Source of the DNA: Chryseobacterium taiwanense | Lineage (GTDB): Bacteria > Bacteroidota > Bacteroidia > Flavobacteriales > Weeksellaceae | Length of the DNA: 62,739 nt | NCBI RefSeq assembly: GCF_000813825.1 | Contig: NZ_JWTA01000012.1 | Location: 1-62,739 of the forward strand | Reading direction: 5' to 3' | Shown: positions 45,071 through 52,611 of the stretch, one piece after another | Layout: every line of letters begins with the position of its first letter | Position numbering within the stretch: the stretch's first letter is position 1 | Made by a program: the position numbers and the translations under genes | Notes under the pieces: model-generated | Database searches by the model: none | The model's input: only the letters and a program-made list of their open reading frames with translations | Told to the model about the DNA's origin: nothing

Positions 45071-46195
45071 ATGGATAAACTCAATTTTCTGGAAGTTATT
45101 GCTGCGATTGCTGTTTTTGTATCGCTGCTGCTTGCCGTATTTTTATTGACGGCAAAAACGGAAAGGAAACTAGAAAACAGATTATTTGCAGCATTCCTTA
45201 TCATTAATGCCATTGATATCAGCGGACTTTTTATGCATCTTTTTACTGATAGTTATAATCTGAAAGCTTTCAAAATATCTGCTTATTTATTAGTGATGCC
45301 TCTTTTTTATCTGTACGTTAATGCCGTTTGTTATTCTGATTTTACCTTAAAAAGGAAGCATTTACTGCATCTTATTCCGTTCATTATTGCCAATTTAATT
45401 TTAGTTCCAAGACTTTTTCTGGCAGAAGGTGCTGCTAAAGAATCTTTCTTTAAAGAGATGTGGCATTCTCCTGAAATGTTTATTTATCAGGCAATAGCGG
45501 AACTACAGTATTTCTTTTATATTATTGCAGTATTCCTTATCCTTAAAAAATATAAGAAGATTTATCTTGAAAATTACACCAACCCAAACACTCTTCTATA
45601 CAAATGGCTGTCTCAGCTTACAATGATTTTCTTATTCATCCACTTATGTATTATTATAAAAAACATTGTAAGATACACTCAGGATAGAGATTTATTTATA
45701 TGGTTGAATATTGTTGCTGGTATTGTATTTTTATTGACTGCCTGTTGGTTTATATTAAAGGCTTTAAATTATCCCGAACTTTTCCGCAGAATTGATTCTA
45801 CCTTACAACCGACAGACAATTTTACTGAAGCTTTGGAAATTGAAAATAAAACCGATGAAATAAAAAGTTTCCAAATCCAACAGCTTAAAAATTTTATGGC
45901 TGAAAAAGAACCTTTTTTAAATCCCTCTTTAACCATTCAGGAATTGGCTGGCCAGGTGAACATTCCAGTTCGTGAGTTGTCTGTTTTAATTAACCATCAC
46001 ATCAATCAGCATTTTTTTGATTTTGTGAATGAATATCGTGTTAAAAAAGCAATGACCATTCTGAAAGATTCCACGAAAAAAGATTTAACAGTTTTAGAAA
46101 TCTTATACGAAGTAGGTTTCAATTCAAAATCTTCATTTCATACTTATTTTAAAAAATATACAAATCAAACGCCAACAGAATTCAGAAGCAGTTGA
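45071..46195 (+). CDS. AraC-family transcription regulator with membrane domain
   Basis: A 374-residue regulator. Residues 5-235 hold about seven transmembrane helices (VIAAIAVFVSLLLAVFLLTA first), and the C-terminal 100 residues are an AraC/XylS double helix-turn-helix: NPSLTIQELAGQVNIPVRELSVLIN, then TVLEILYEVGFNSKSSFHTYFKKYTNQTP. This membrane-plus-AraC architecture is common in Flavobacteriia, and it suggests direct signalling from the membrane to DNA. Possible targets are the two downstream hydrolase genes, but a terminator separates them. Confidence 0.88.
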   Translation: MDKLNFLEVIAAIAVFVSLLLAVFLLTAKTERKLENRLFAAFLIINAIDISGLFMHLFTDSYNLKAFKISAYLLVMPLFYLYVNAVCYSDFTLKRKHLLHLIPFIIANLILVPRLFLAEGAAKESFFKEMWHSPEMFIYQAIAELQYFFYIIAVFLILKKYKKIYLENYTNPNTLLYKWLSQLTMIFLFIHLCIIIKNIVRYTQDRDLFIWLNIVAGIVFLLTACWFILKALNYPELFRRIDSTLQPTDNFTEALEIENKTDEIKSFQIQQLKNFMAEKEPFLNPSLTIQELAGQVNIPVRELSVLINHHINQHFFDFVNEYRVKKAMTILKDSTKKDLTVLEILYEVGFNSKSSFHTYFKKYTNQTPTEFRSS

Positions 46196-46236
46196 TAATT
46201 AAACAATTGTAAATACTCGAACTTTACATTACAGAT

Positions 46237-46278
46237 AGTCGGACTCATTTTAAACAATAAAATGAGTCCGACTTTTTT
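46237..46278 (+). terminator. Terminator after the AraC-type gene
   Basis: Perfect 16-base arms (46237-46252 and 46258-46273, core AGTCGGACTCATTTTA) are followed by a T-run. Confidence 0.9.
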
Positions 46279-46353
46279 ACACGGACTTTTTTCAAAACTT
46301 TCCACAGCATATTTGTACCAATAAATTTAAACTCAAATTAAAATTTAAAAACT

Positions 46354-47289
46354 ATGAAAAAAATAAGTCTTTTTATCTTCACTCTTTTATCAATATTTTA
46401 TTTCGCACAATTAAATCCTGTAAAAACGGACACTCTTTTAACCGTAGAAATTGGCGGGATAAAACAAGCAATCGAAATTAAAACAGACAATACTAATAAA
46501 CCAATTCTGCTATTTTTATCAGGAGGTCCGGGAAGTTCAATGATGAAAAATGCGGATTCTTTCACTCATATTTTAAAGAATCAATTTACCATTGTTCAAT
46601 GGGATCAGAGAGATGCTGGAAAAACATTGGAATTGAATCCTTCATCGGTTCAACCGTCAGTAGAACTGATGGGAAAGGACACGTATGAAGTTATTAATTT
46701 CCTGCTCAAGACACTCAATCAGAAAAAGCTTTATTTATTAGGGAGCTCTTGGGGAAATGCTTTAGGTTTTTACATTGTCAGAAATCATCCCGAATTATTA
46801 CATGCTTATTTTGCTGTTAATCCGGTAATCAGTCAACTTGCAAGCGAGAAAGAATTGCTTAAAACTTTAAAAAGTCATTTTAAAGATAACTCTGTTGCGA
46901 TGCAAGAATTGTCACAAGTACATTTTCCTTTTACTAATGATGAAGAAATGTTTTACTTAAGAAAATGGCTTTTTTACAAAGATGGAAAACAATATGTAAC
47001 AAGTGACGATTTCAAAAAAGGTTTTCTTCAATGGTCAAAAACCTGGTCAGCTGCCTGGAACGAAGTGATGAAAATTGATTTGCCAAAAACTTTAAAGAAA
47101 GTTAATTGTCCGGTTTATTTCTTGGTTGGTAAAAATGACATTCAAACTTTAACTTCCATTACAGAAAAATATTATCATGAAGTGAGAGCACCCAAGAAAG
47201 ATTTATTTTTATTTGAAAACTCGGGACATCAAATTCATAAAGATGAAGCTGCAAAATTCCAAAATACAATCATTAAAACATTAGATTAA
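46354..47289 (+). CDS. Exported alpha/beta hydrolase, proline iminopeptidase-like
   Basis: A 311-residue S33-type hydrolase with a signal peptide ending about residue 19 (FYFAQ). The oxyanion segment SGGPG is at 56-60, VQWDQRDAGKT at 81-91 is the typical prolyl-iminopeptidase GxGxS-adjacent block, and the nucleophile is Ser132 in LLGSSWGNALG. An acid (VGKNDIQT) and the final His (SGHQIHKDE) complete the triad. It likely cleaves an N-terminal residue or an ester in the periplasm. The serine hydrolase gene follows 29 bases later in the same direction. Confidence 0.85.
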   Translation: MKKISLFIFTLLSIFYFAQLNPVKTDTLLTVEIGGIKQAIEIKTDNTNKPILLFLSGGPGSSMMKNADSFTHILKNQFTIVQWDQRDAGKTLELNPSSVQPSVELMGKDTYEVINFLLKTLNQKKLYLLGSSWGNALGFYIVRNHPELLHAYFAVNPVISQLASEKELLKTLKSHFKDNSVAMQELSQVHFPFTNDEEMFYLRKWLFYKDGKQYVTSDDFKKGFLQWSKTWSAAWNEVMKIDLPKTLKKVNCPVYFLVGKNDIQTLTSITEKYYHEVRAPKKDLFLFENSGHQIHKDEAAKFQNTIIKTLD

Positions 47290-47318
47290 TATCTTCCATT
47301 CAGCTATAAATTATTACA

Positions 47319-48362
47319 ATGAAATATTCAGTTTTTATATTATTTTTTGTCTTATTTGGGTGTAAAAGTGTTCAACAAATCAATCAACAAAAAGTTGAAA
47401 ATGCAATTACAAAAAATGCGCTTCAGTTGTTAGAAGATAAAAGATTTCATTCTGTGTCCATTGCTGTGCTTAAAGATGGAAAATCCACCATAAAACATTT
47501 TGGAGAATTAACGATTGGAAAAGGTAATAAACCCAACGATTCTACATTGTATGAATTAGCTTCTGTGACTAAGACTTTTACAGGTTATGTAGCCGCAAAA
47601 GCCGTCCTTGATAAAAAAATAAATTTAGATGATGATATTAGAATTTATCTTGATGAATCTTATCCAAATTTGGAATTTAAAGGTGAACCAATAACAATCA
47701 AACATCTCATCACGCACACAAGTGGATTTCCCAACATGCCTCTAAAAAGTGAAAACAAAGAGGCTTTTTTTGAAGGATTAAAACTCATCAAAATTGAAAC
47801 AAAACCCGGAGAAGTATATTCCTATTCCAACACAGCTCCAGAGTTGACAGCATACATTCTTGAAAGAGTGTATCAAAAATCTTTTGAAGAATTGGTAAGT
47901 GAATTTGTGTTGAAACCCAATAAAATGAGCCAAACCAAGTTTACACTCAATGAAAATGACAGAAGAAGATTGGTAAAAGGCTACAATGATAAAAACGAGT
48001 TAATGCCCAACTTCACTAGAACTTTATGGGGCGGGATTTCTGGATTGCACTCAACGACTACGGATTTAGTGAAATATATGAGATTACAACTTGACCAATC
48101 AAATCTTATTGTAAACGAATCTCATAAAAAATTATACAAAGAAGGTACTGATTTTTGGGAAGGTTATCATTGGTACATCATAGAAAATGATAACCAATTA
48201 ATCTATAGACATCACGGAGGTATATATGGAATGCAGAATTGGTTTGTGATTTATCCTAAACAAAATATCGGAATATCCATATTGACAAATACAAGCTTTG
48301 ATGAAACAGGAAAAATTTTAGAAAAAGTTGTGGATAGTTTGTATGACGATATTATTAAATAA
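47319..48362 (+). CDS. Serine hydrolase, beta-lactamase class C / PBP4-like lipoprotein
   Basis: A 347-residue lipoprotein (lipobox Cys15, VLFGCKS) of the beta-lactamase/DD-peptidase-like family. The SxxK motif SVTK is at 82-85, the YSN triad residue at 169-171 (YSYSNTAP), and the third motif is HHGG near 295 (IYRHHGGIYGMQ). HGG rather than KTG is usual in esterase- and peptidase-type members, so beta-lactam resistance is not implied. It probably acts on peptides or esters in the periplasm and shares a transcript with the preceding hydrolase. Confidence 0.85.
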   Translation: MKYSVFILFFVLFGCKSVQQINQQKVENAITKNALQLLEDKRFHSVSIAVLKDGKSTIKHFGELTIGKGNKPNDSTLYELASVTKTFTGYVAAKAVLDKKINLDDDIRIYLDESYPNLEFKGEPITIKHLITHTSGFPNMPLKSENKEAFFEGLKLIKIETKPGEVYSYSNTAPELTAYILERVYQKSFEELVSEFVLKPNKMSQTKFTLNENDRRRLVKGYNDKNELMPNFTRTLWGGISGLHSTTTDLVKYMRLQLDQSNLIVNESHKKLYKEGTDFWEGYHWYIIENDNQLIYRHHGGIYGMQNWFVIYPKQNIGISILTNTSFDETGKILEKVVDSLYDDIIK

Positions 48363-48491
48363 ATAGTCTTTAAAATGAAGAATTTTCGAGCTAAATTCAA
48401 ATTTATAAATTACTATTTAAAACGTTCAAAACATTATATATATCTGCTAATAAATGGCTTTGATAAGGTTCTGTTGAGCTCACCAACAGTC

Positions 48492-48530
48492 AAATGGCGT
48501 CAACTAAAAATAATTGACGCCATTTATGTT
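48492..48530 (+). terminator. Hairpin after the serine hydrolase gene
   Basis: AAATGGCGTCAA (48492-48503) pairs with TTGACGCCATTT (48514-48525). The T-run after it is weak, so efficiency is uncertain. Confidence 0.65.
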
Positions 48531-48628
48531 TAGAGTGAGTGAAAATATTTCACTTCTTCTGAAATGGTAAAATTAAATTTTTCAAAATCAGCAGGAACAT
48601 GACGATTGCCAAAACAAAGGATGGTAGA

Positions 48629-49183
48629 TTATCTTTTTATTTTCTTAAGCAGAAATATAATGAAGTTCAAGAATAGAGTTATGATGGTAAGAGTAAGGAA
48701 ATACCCCTTTAGAATTGTAGTGGATGAAGAAAAACAAATGGTTTTGGAACTGATAATTGGATAGCTTAGAAGCATATTTATAATCGAAGTATCTTCCAGA
48801 AAATCAAATATTCCCGCCAAAAGTGGCAAAAAAGCAATAAAAAATAATATCTGAGACTTAATTTTATTTTTTACAAGCAGTCTTATAATGAAAATTGTAA
48901 ATGTTATTACATAAAAGATGATGAAGGGTATATCTGCGAAAAGCTCAAGATAAAGATAAGTAGATCTTCCCGCCTCACCTAACTGTTCCATTAGAATGCT
49001 AACATCAATCAGGTTATATCTATTAAACTTTGTATCCAACAGCTCCCCTCCGCCTATTTGCTGTTGCAAGTTCGGAATAATAAAAAAAGTCATCACACTG
49101 AAGATTGACAACAATGGAATTAAAAACAACCAAATATTAGTGTTAAGACAAAAGTTTACAATTTTTTGTTTGATATTTTTCAT
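48629..49183 (-). CDS. Membrane protein of unknown function
   Basis: A 184-residue integral membrane protein with about four helices (near 17-36, 80-105, 110-130, 155-178) and a large loop between helices 1 and 2 (LQQQIGGGELLDTKFNRYN). No known family is recognised. It is divergent from a LuxR-type regulator, and the two genes have abutting -7 boxes, so they may be controlled as a pair. Confidence 0.6.
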   Translation of the reverse strand: MKNIKQKIVNFCLNTNIWLFLIPLLSIFSVMTFFIIPNLQQQIGGGELLDTKFNRYNLIDVSILMEQLGEAGRSTYLYLELFADIPFIIFYVITFTIFIIRLLVKNKIKSQILFFIAFLPLLAGIFDFLEDTSIINMLLSYPIISSKTICFSSSTTILKGYFLTLTIITLFLNFIIFLLKKIKR

Positions 49184-49228
49184 TGTTAAAATTATTATTG
49201 ATAAAAGATTAAATTACCATAGATTTAG

Positions 49229-49236
49229 TAACTTTG
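49229..49236 (+). promoter_or_regulatory. Candidate -7 box of the LuxR-type gene
   Basis: TAACTTTG fits TAnnTTTG, 42 bases before the ATG at 49278. It forms an almost perfect dyad with the minus-strand box next to it. Confidence 0.5.
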
Positions 49237-49237
49237 A

Positions 49238-49245
49238 CAAAGATA
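49238..49245 (-). promoter_or_regulatory. Candidate -7 box of the divergent membrane-protein gene
   Basis: Minus strand TATCTTTG matches TAnnTTTG, separated by one base from the plus-strand box. The two promoters would face each other. Confidence 0.5.
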
Positions 49246-49260
49246 AAAAGGGCTTATAAC

Positions 49261-49281
49261 ATGAAAAATAGTAAAAAATGA
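49261..49281 (+). other. Six-codon leader reading frame overlapping the LuxR-type start
   Basis: ATGAAAAATAGTAAAAAATGA begins 17 bases before the regulator's ATG and ends in ATGA, overlapping it. It could couple translation, or be chance in AT-rich sequence. Confidence 0.3.
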
Positions 49282-50042
49282 CCATTTTTTCAGTAATTAA
49301 CGATGAGATTTCAGAGCCCCTTTTTGACCAGGCGTTTAAAGGTGAGCTTGACCCTAAAATGTCATTAGAGAAATATAGGCATGTTGCATTTATATTTTCA
49401 GTACTACAAAACTCTACGGCAATTCTTACAGATTTAAGATCCAAAGAAAAATATGTTTATCATGGAGGGCTATCTCTATATTTTGGTCTTGCAGAAGAAA
49501 AGGCCAGCTCCATTCAAAGTTCAGTTGCAACTGACAATATTCTGCCACTTATTCATCCTGATGATCTTAGAACCAAACATCTTTTGGAGCTCAAATTATT
49601 CCATTTTCTAAAAGATAAAAATTCAAAAGAGAGGTTGAATTACCATATTATCCTCGGTATAAGGGTTTTAAATAAAGAAAAACAATATATTCCGCTTGAG
49701 CTCAAAATATTCTATGCTTCATCTACAGACAGCATCCAGCTCATTTTATATCAGTATAGTTTTAGCAGCATTGTGAATAATCCATCTGCACCCGTAATCA
49801 TTAATTCCAGTAACGGTCAAATTCTATCCGATAATAATTTCAATACCAAGAAGATCCTTACCAAAAGAGAAATAGAAATATTAAAAGAAATATCAATTGG
49901 CAAAGCGAGCAAAGAAATTTCTCAAAGACTTTTTATTAGTAAGAATACGGTGGATCGCCATAGACAGAACATTATGGAGAAACTTAGAGTAAAAAGTGCG
50001 CTTGAAGCATGTCATATAGCAAGTATGATGGGTATTATTTAG
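49278..50042 (+). CDS. LuxR-type transcription regulator with PAS-like sensor domain
   Basis: A 254-residue regulator. Residues 1-175 form a PAS-like domain (VYHGGLSLYFGLAEEKASS, ILPLIHPDDLRTKHLLELKLFHFL), and the C-terminus has a LuxR/GerE helix-turn-helix (about 190-250): LTKREIEILKEISIGKASKEI, then RLFISKNTVDRHRQNIMEKLRV. The PAS layout resembles Flavobacteriia regulators with a DNA-binding end but no receiver. It is divergent from a small membrane protein gene and may control it. Confidence 0.85.
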   Translation: MTIFSVINDEISEPLFDQAFKGELDPKMSLEKYRHVAFIFSVLQNSTAILTDLRSKEKYVYHGGLSLYFGLAEEKASSIQSSVATDNILPLIHPDDLRTKHLLELKLFHFLKDKNSKERLNYHIILGIRVLNKEKQYIPLELKIFYASSTDSIQLILYQYSFSSIVNNPSAPVIINSSNGQILSDNNFNTKKILTKREIEILKEISIGKASKEISQRLFISKNTVDRHRQNIMEKLRVKSALEACHIASMMGII

Positions 50043-50095
50043 AATTTTGACTTCAATTACATTCTATTCTGGTGAATATACTTTATACATGAGCC

Positions 50096-50201
50096 AAACA
50101 GTCAGGCTGATTATCCTACACTGAATGCGACGTTGAAAGGTTTGGAAGAAAAATTAAGAATTATTGGAATTAATACAAAAGGATTAAATTCATCCAATTG
50201 A
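50096..50201 (+). other. Short coding-like fragment after the LuxR-type gene
   Basis: A 34-codon open stretch ending at a TGA reads SQADYPTLNATLKGLEEKLR then IIGINTKGLNSSN. It has no start codon of its own and looks like the end of a lost gene. I recognise no family. Confidence 0.3.
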
Positions 50202-50229
50202 AGTTTATAATACATTAAAAAAGTAAAAC

Positions 50230-50253
50230 AAAAAATCCCGGATTAACCAGGAT
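50230..50253 (-). terminator. Terminator of the PIG-L/symporter/DUF2911 operon
   Basis: On the minus strand ATCCTGG/CCGGGAT (one mismatch) is followed by TTTTTTG, 21 bases past the stop of the DUF2911 gene. Confidence 0.75.
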
Positions 50254-50274
50254 CTCAATTTCTTATATTTAAAT

Positions 50275-50793
50275 TTATTTTATCTCTACAGGCACTGAGA
50301 TTTTATCCCAATCCATGCTGAATCCATTTTTGTTTATTTTATAAACTAAAGTTTCTTGTGTTGCCGGTAAAGCTTTAGTTTTCACCTCAACACGTAAAGC
50401 ATCTTGTGATTCCTGGTATTTGTAAGCGCCCCATTGTTTTGATTCTTTGTTAAAAATCGCAGTCCAAGTTCCGCTTTCTTTTGGGATTAAGAAAAAGCTG
50501 TATTTGCCTGCAGGAAGTTTTTTCCCTTGAACAGTAATATCTTTATCCGTTGTGAAAGTAGTCGCATCGTTTGCTCCTGCACGCCAAACTTTATCATAAG
50601 CTTCCAGACCTCCCCAGATTGTACGTCCTTTCACAGACGGACTGCTATAGGCAATTGTAATGGTGGCATCTTTAATTTTTCCTGTGGCAGTAGCGGGAGG
50701 GCTTGCAGGTTTTTTAGCTTCCTGTGCAAAGGCATTAAATGAAATTGTCATTGTTGCAACAAGGACTGTGGCAGATTTAATGATCGTGTTCAT
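50275..50793 (-). CDS. DUF2911 exported protein
   Basis: A 172-residue protein with a signal peptide ending near residue 23 (NAFAQ). DUF2911 blocks are [32 protein letters not shown] (split across residues 45-77), [22 protein letters not shown], and the end [22 protein letters not shown]. Family members are exported proteins of unknown function. It lies 25 bases behind the symporter gene in the same operon. Confidence 0.88.
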   Translation of the reverse strand: MNTIIKSATVLVATMTISFNAFAQEAKKPASPPATATGKIKDATITIAYSSPSVKGRTIWGGLEAYDKVWRAGANDATTFTTDKDITVQGKKLPAGKYSFFLIPKESGTWTAIFNKESKQWGAYKYQESQDALRVEVKTKALPATQETLVYKINKNGFSMDWDKISVPVEIK

Positions 50794-50818
50794 ACTATTT
50801 TTGTTTATTTATTGTCCG

Positions 50819-52510
50819 TTACGAATTTACGGCTTTCGGCTTATAAAATAATAACCCGATCGCAGAAAATATAATAACCGCTGCTGCTCCAATTACATTA
50901 AGCCAAAGGAATGAAACAATATCGAACTGATAAACGGCAATTACCGCAATTTCAGACAAAATTGCAGAAACAAATACATTCGCTCCATTGATTTTTTTAT
51001 AGTAAAATGCGACCAGAAAGATTCCCAATATCGGACCGTAGAAAAGTGAACCTAATACATTCACCGCTTCAATAAGAGAACCCATTTGCGTAGCAAACAT
51101 TGCGACACCAATTGAGAAAACACCCCACGCTAAAGTGTGTAAACGGCTATATTTCAATTCTGTTTTGTCATCTGGAATTTCTTTTTTAAATATTAAATGA
51201 ACATCTTTTAATGAGCTGGCTGCAAGGGAATTCAACGCAGCCGAAATGGAGCCCCAACTGGCCAGAAAAATAACGGCAAACAGCAAACCGATCATTCCGA
51301 CAGGCAAGGTATTTTTTACGAAATACAGGAAAATGTAATTCGTATCCGTTTTCTCAGCATTAAAGTTTGATTTATTAATAGCTTCTTCTACCCTTCCGTG
51401 AAGTGCTTTTACTTCGGTTTGTGTGTCTTTAAAATCCTGAATCGTTTTTGTGAGTTGAGGAGAATGAGTTTCTTTCAGCTTTAAAATTTCTTTCGATTCT
51501 GCATTAAATTTTAATTGCAAATCCCGATGTTCTTTTTCAAAAACGGCAGCCTGTGCAGGTTGTTTTTCTTTTAAATTCTGATAAGATCGTTCGTTAAAAT
51601 AAATCGGAGCCGGTTTCAAAGAAAAGAAAGCGAAAAGCAATGCACCAATCAGCAAAATCGCAAACTGCATCGGAATTTTAACCAGTCCGTTCAACAACAA
51701 GCCCATATTAGCATTGGTATTGTCTTTTGCCGTAATATATCTCCCGACCTGACTCTGGTCCGTACCAAAGTAAGAAAGTGCCAGAAAGAACCCGCCAATC
51801 AACCCACTCCAAATATTGTATTTATCTTTCCAATCAAATTCTGTGGTGATTACATTTAGCTTTCCGGATTTTCCCGCCAGATAAAGTGCGTCATTAAAGC
51901 CAATTCCATTCGGCATATTTTGAATAAGCAAATACCCAGCAAAAGCCATTGTTCCTAAAATAATGAGAAACTGTAATTTTTGAGTGTGAGCGATCGCTTT
52001 TGCACCACCAACATAGGTGTAAATCAATAGAATTCCACCTGTTAAAACATTCGTCAGATAAATATTCCAGTTTAAAACACTTGATAAAATGATACTCGGA
52101 GCATAAATACTGATTCCCGTTGATAAACCTCTGGAAAAAAGAAAAAGCAGTGAAGTCAATACCCTTGTCTTTTTATCAAAACGGTTTTCTAGATATTCAT
52201 AAGCGGTATAAACATTTAAACGTTGAAAAATCGGGATGAAAGTGATACAGATAACAATCATCGCCAAAGGCAAACCAAAATAATATTGAACGAAACGCAT
52301 TCCGTCCGTATAAGCCTGTCCCGGCGCTGAAAGAAATGTAATCGCACTTGCCTGAGTCGCCATAATCCCGATCAGCACAATGTACCAAGGCATTTTGTTG
52401 TCTGCTTTCAGGTAAGATTCGTTGCTTTTTTGTCCACGACCGATGAACACGCCGTAGACGACCACTGCAACCAATGTAAAAATAAGAACTGCCCAATCTA
52501 TCGTACTCAT
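50819..52510 (-). CDS. Sodium:solute symporter (SSS family)
   Basis: A 563-residue Na+-coupled transporter with about 13 helices. Family blocks are SNESYLKADNKMPWYIVLIGIMATQASAITFLSAPG (residues 29-64), YEYLENRFDKKTRVLTSLLF, GGFFLALSYFGTDQSQVGRYITA, and AALNSLAASSLKDVHL. A hydrophilic, helical insertion of about 75 residues (about 300-375) with strong coiled-coil character interrupts the helix bundle. The ATG overlaps the stop of a 34-residue membrane protein gene. The operon context (PIG-L deacetylase) suggests uptake of a sugar or amino-sugar derivative; this is inferred. Confidence 0.9.
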   Translation of the reverse strand: MSTIDWAVLIFTLVAVVVYGVFIGRGQKSNESYLKADNKMPWYIVLIGIMATQASAITFLSAPGQAYTDGMRFVQYYFGLPLAMIVICITFIPIFQRLNVYTAYEYLENRFDKKTRVLTSLLFLFSRGLSTGISIYAPSIILSSVLNWNIYLTNVLTGGILLIYTYVGGAKAIAHTQKLQFLIILGTMAFAGYLLIQNMPNGIGFNDALYLAGKSGKLNVITTEFDWKDKYNIWSGLIGGFFLALSYFGTDQSQVGRYITAKDNTNANMGLLLNGLVKIPMQFAILLIGALLFAFFSLKPAPIYFNERSYQNLKEKQPAQAAVFEKEHRDLQLKFNAESKEILKLKETHSPQLTKTIQDFKDTQTEVKALHGRVEEAINKSNFNAEKTDTNYIFLYFVKNTLPVGMIGLLFAVIFLASWGSISAALNSLAASSLKDVHLIFKKEIPDDKTELKYSRLHTLAWGVFSIGVAMFATQMGSLIEAVNVLGSLFYGPILGIFLVAFYYKKINGANVFVSAILSEIAVIAVYQFDIVSFLWLNVIGAAAVIIFSAIGLLFYKPKAVNS

Positions 52511-52611
52511 GCCCAGAATTTAGTAAACAAATAATAAAATACGATTTGAATAACTAATGCAAATGCCAATAGTATATACCAAGTATTCCAATTTTTAAGT
52601 TGATTATTCAT
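52507..52611 (-). CDS. 34-residue single-helix membrane protein
   Basis: A very small gene between the PIG-L and symporter genes. It begins with an ATG overlapping the PIG-L stop (TAATG) and its TGA overlaps the symporter ATG (ATGA). The product begins MNNQLKNWNTWYILLAFALV and continues with hydrophobic IQIVFYYLF then TKFWA. One helix spans about residues 11-30. The double overlap is hard to explain by chance, so it is probably translated and may be a subunit of the symporter. Too small for ordinary gene finders. Confidence 0.7.
   Translation of the reverse strand: MNNQLKNWNTWYILLAFALVIQIVFYYLFTKFWA

Noticed and set aside
47319..48362. Beta-lactam resistance gene
   Set aside because: The third motif is HGG rather than KTG, and the protein belongs to the broad serine-hydrolase group; resistance cannot be claimed.
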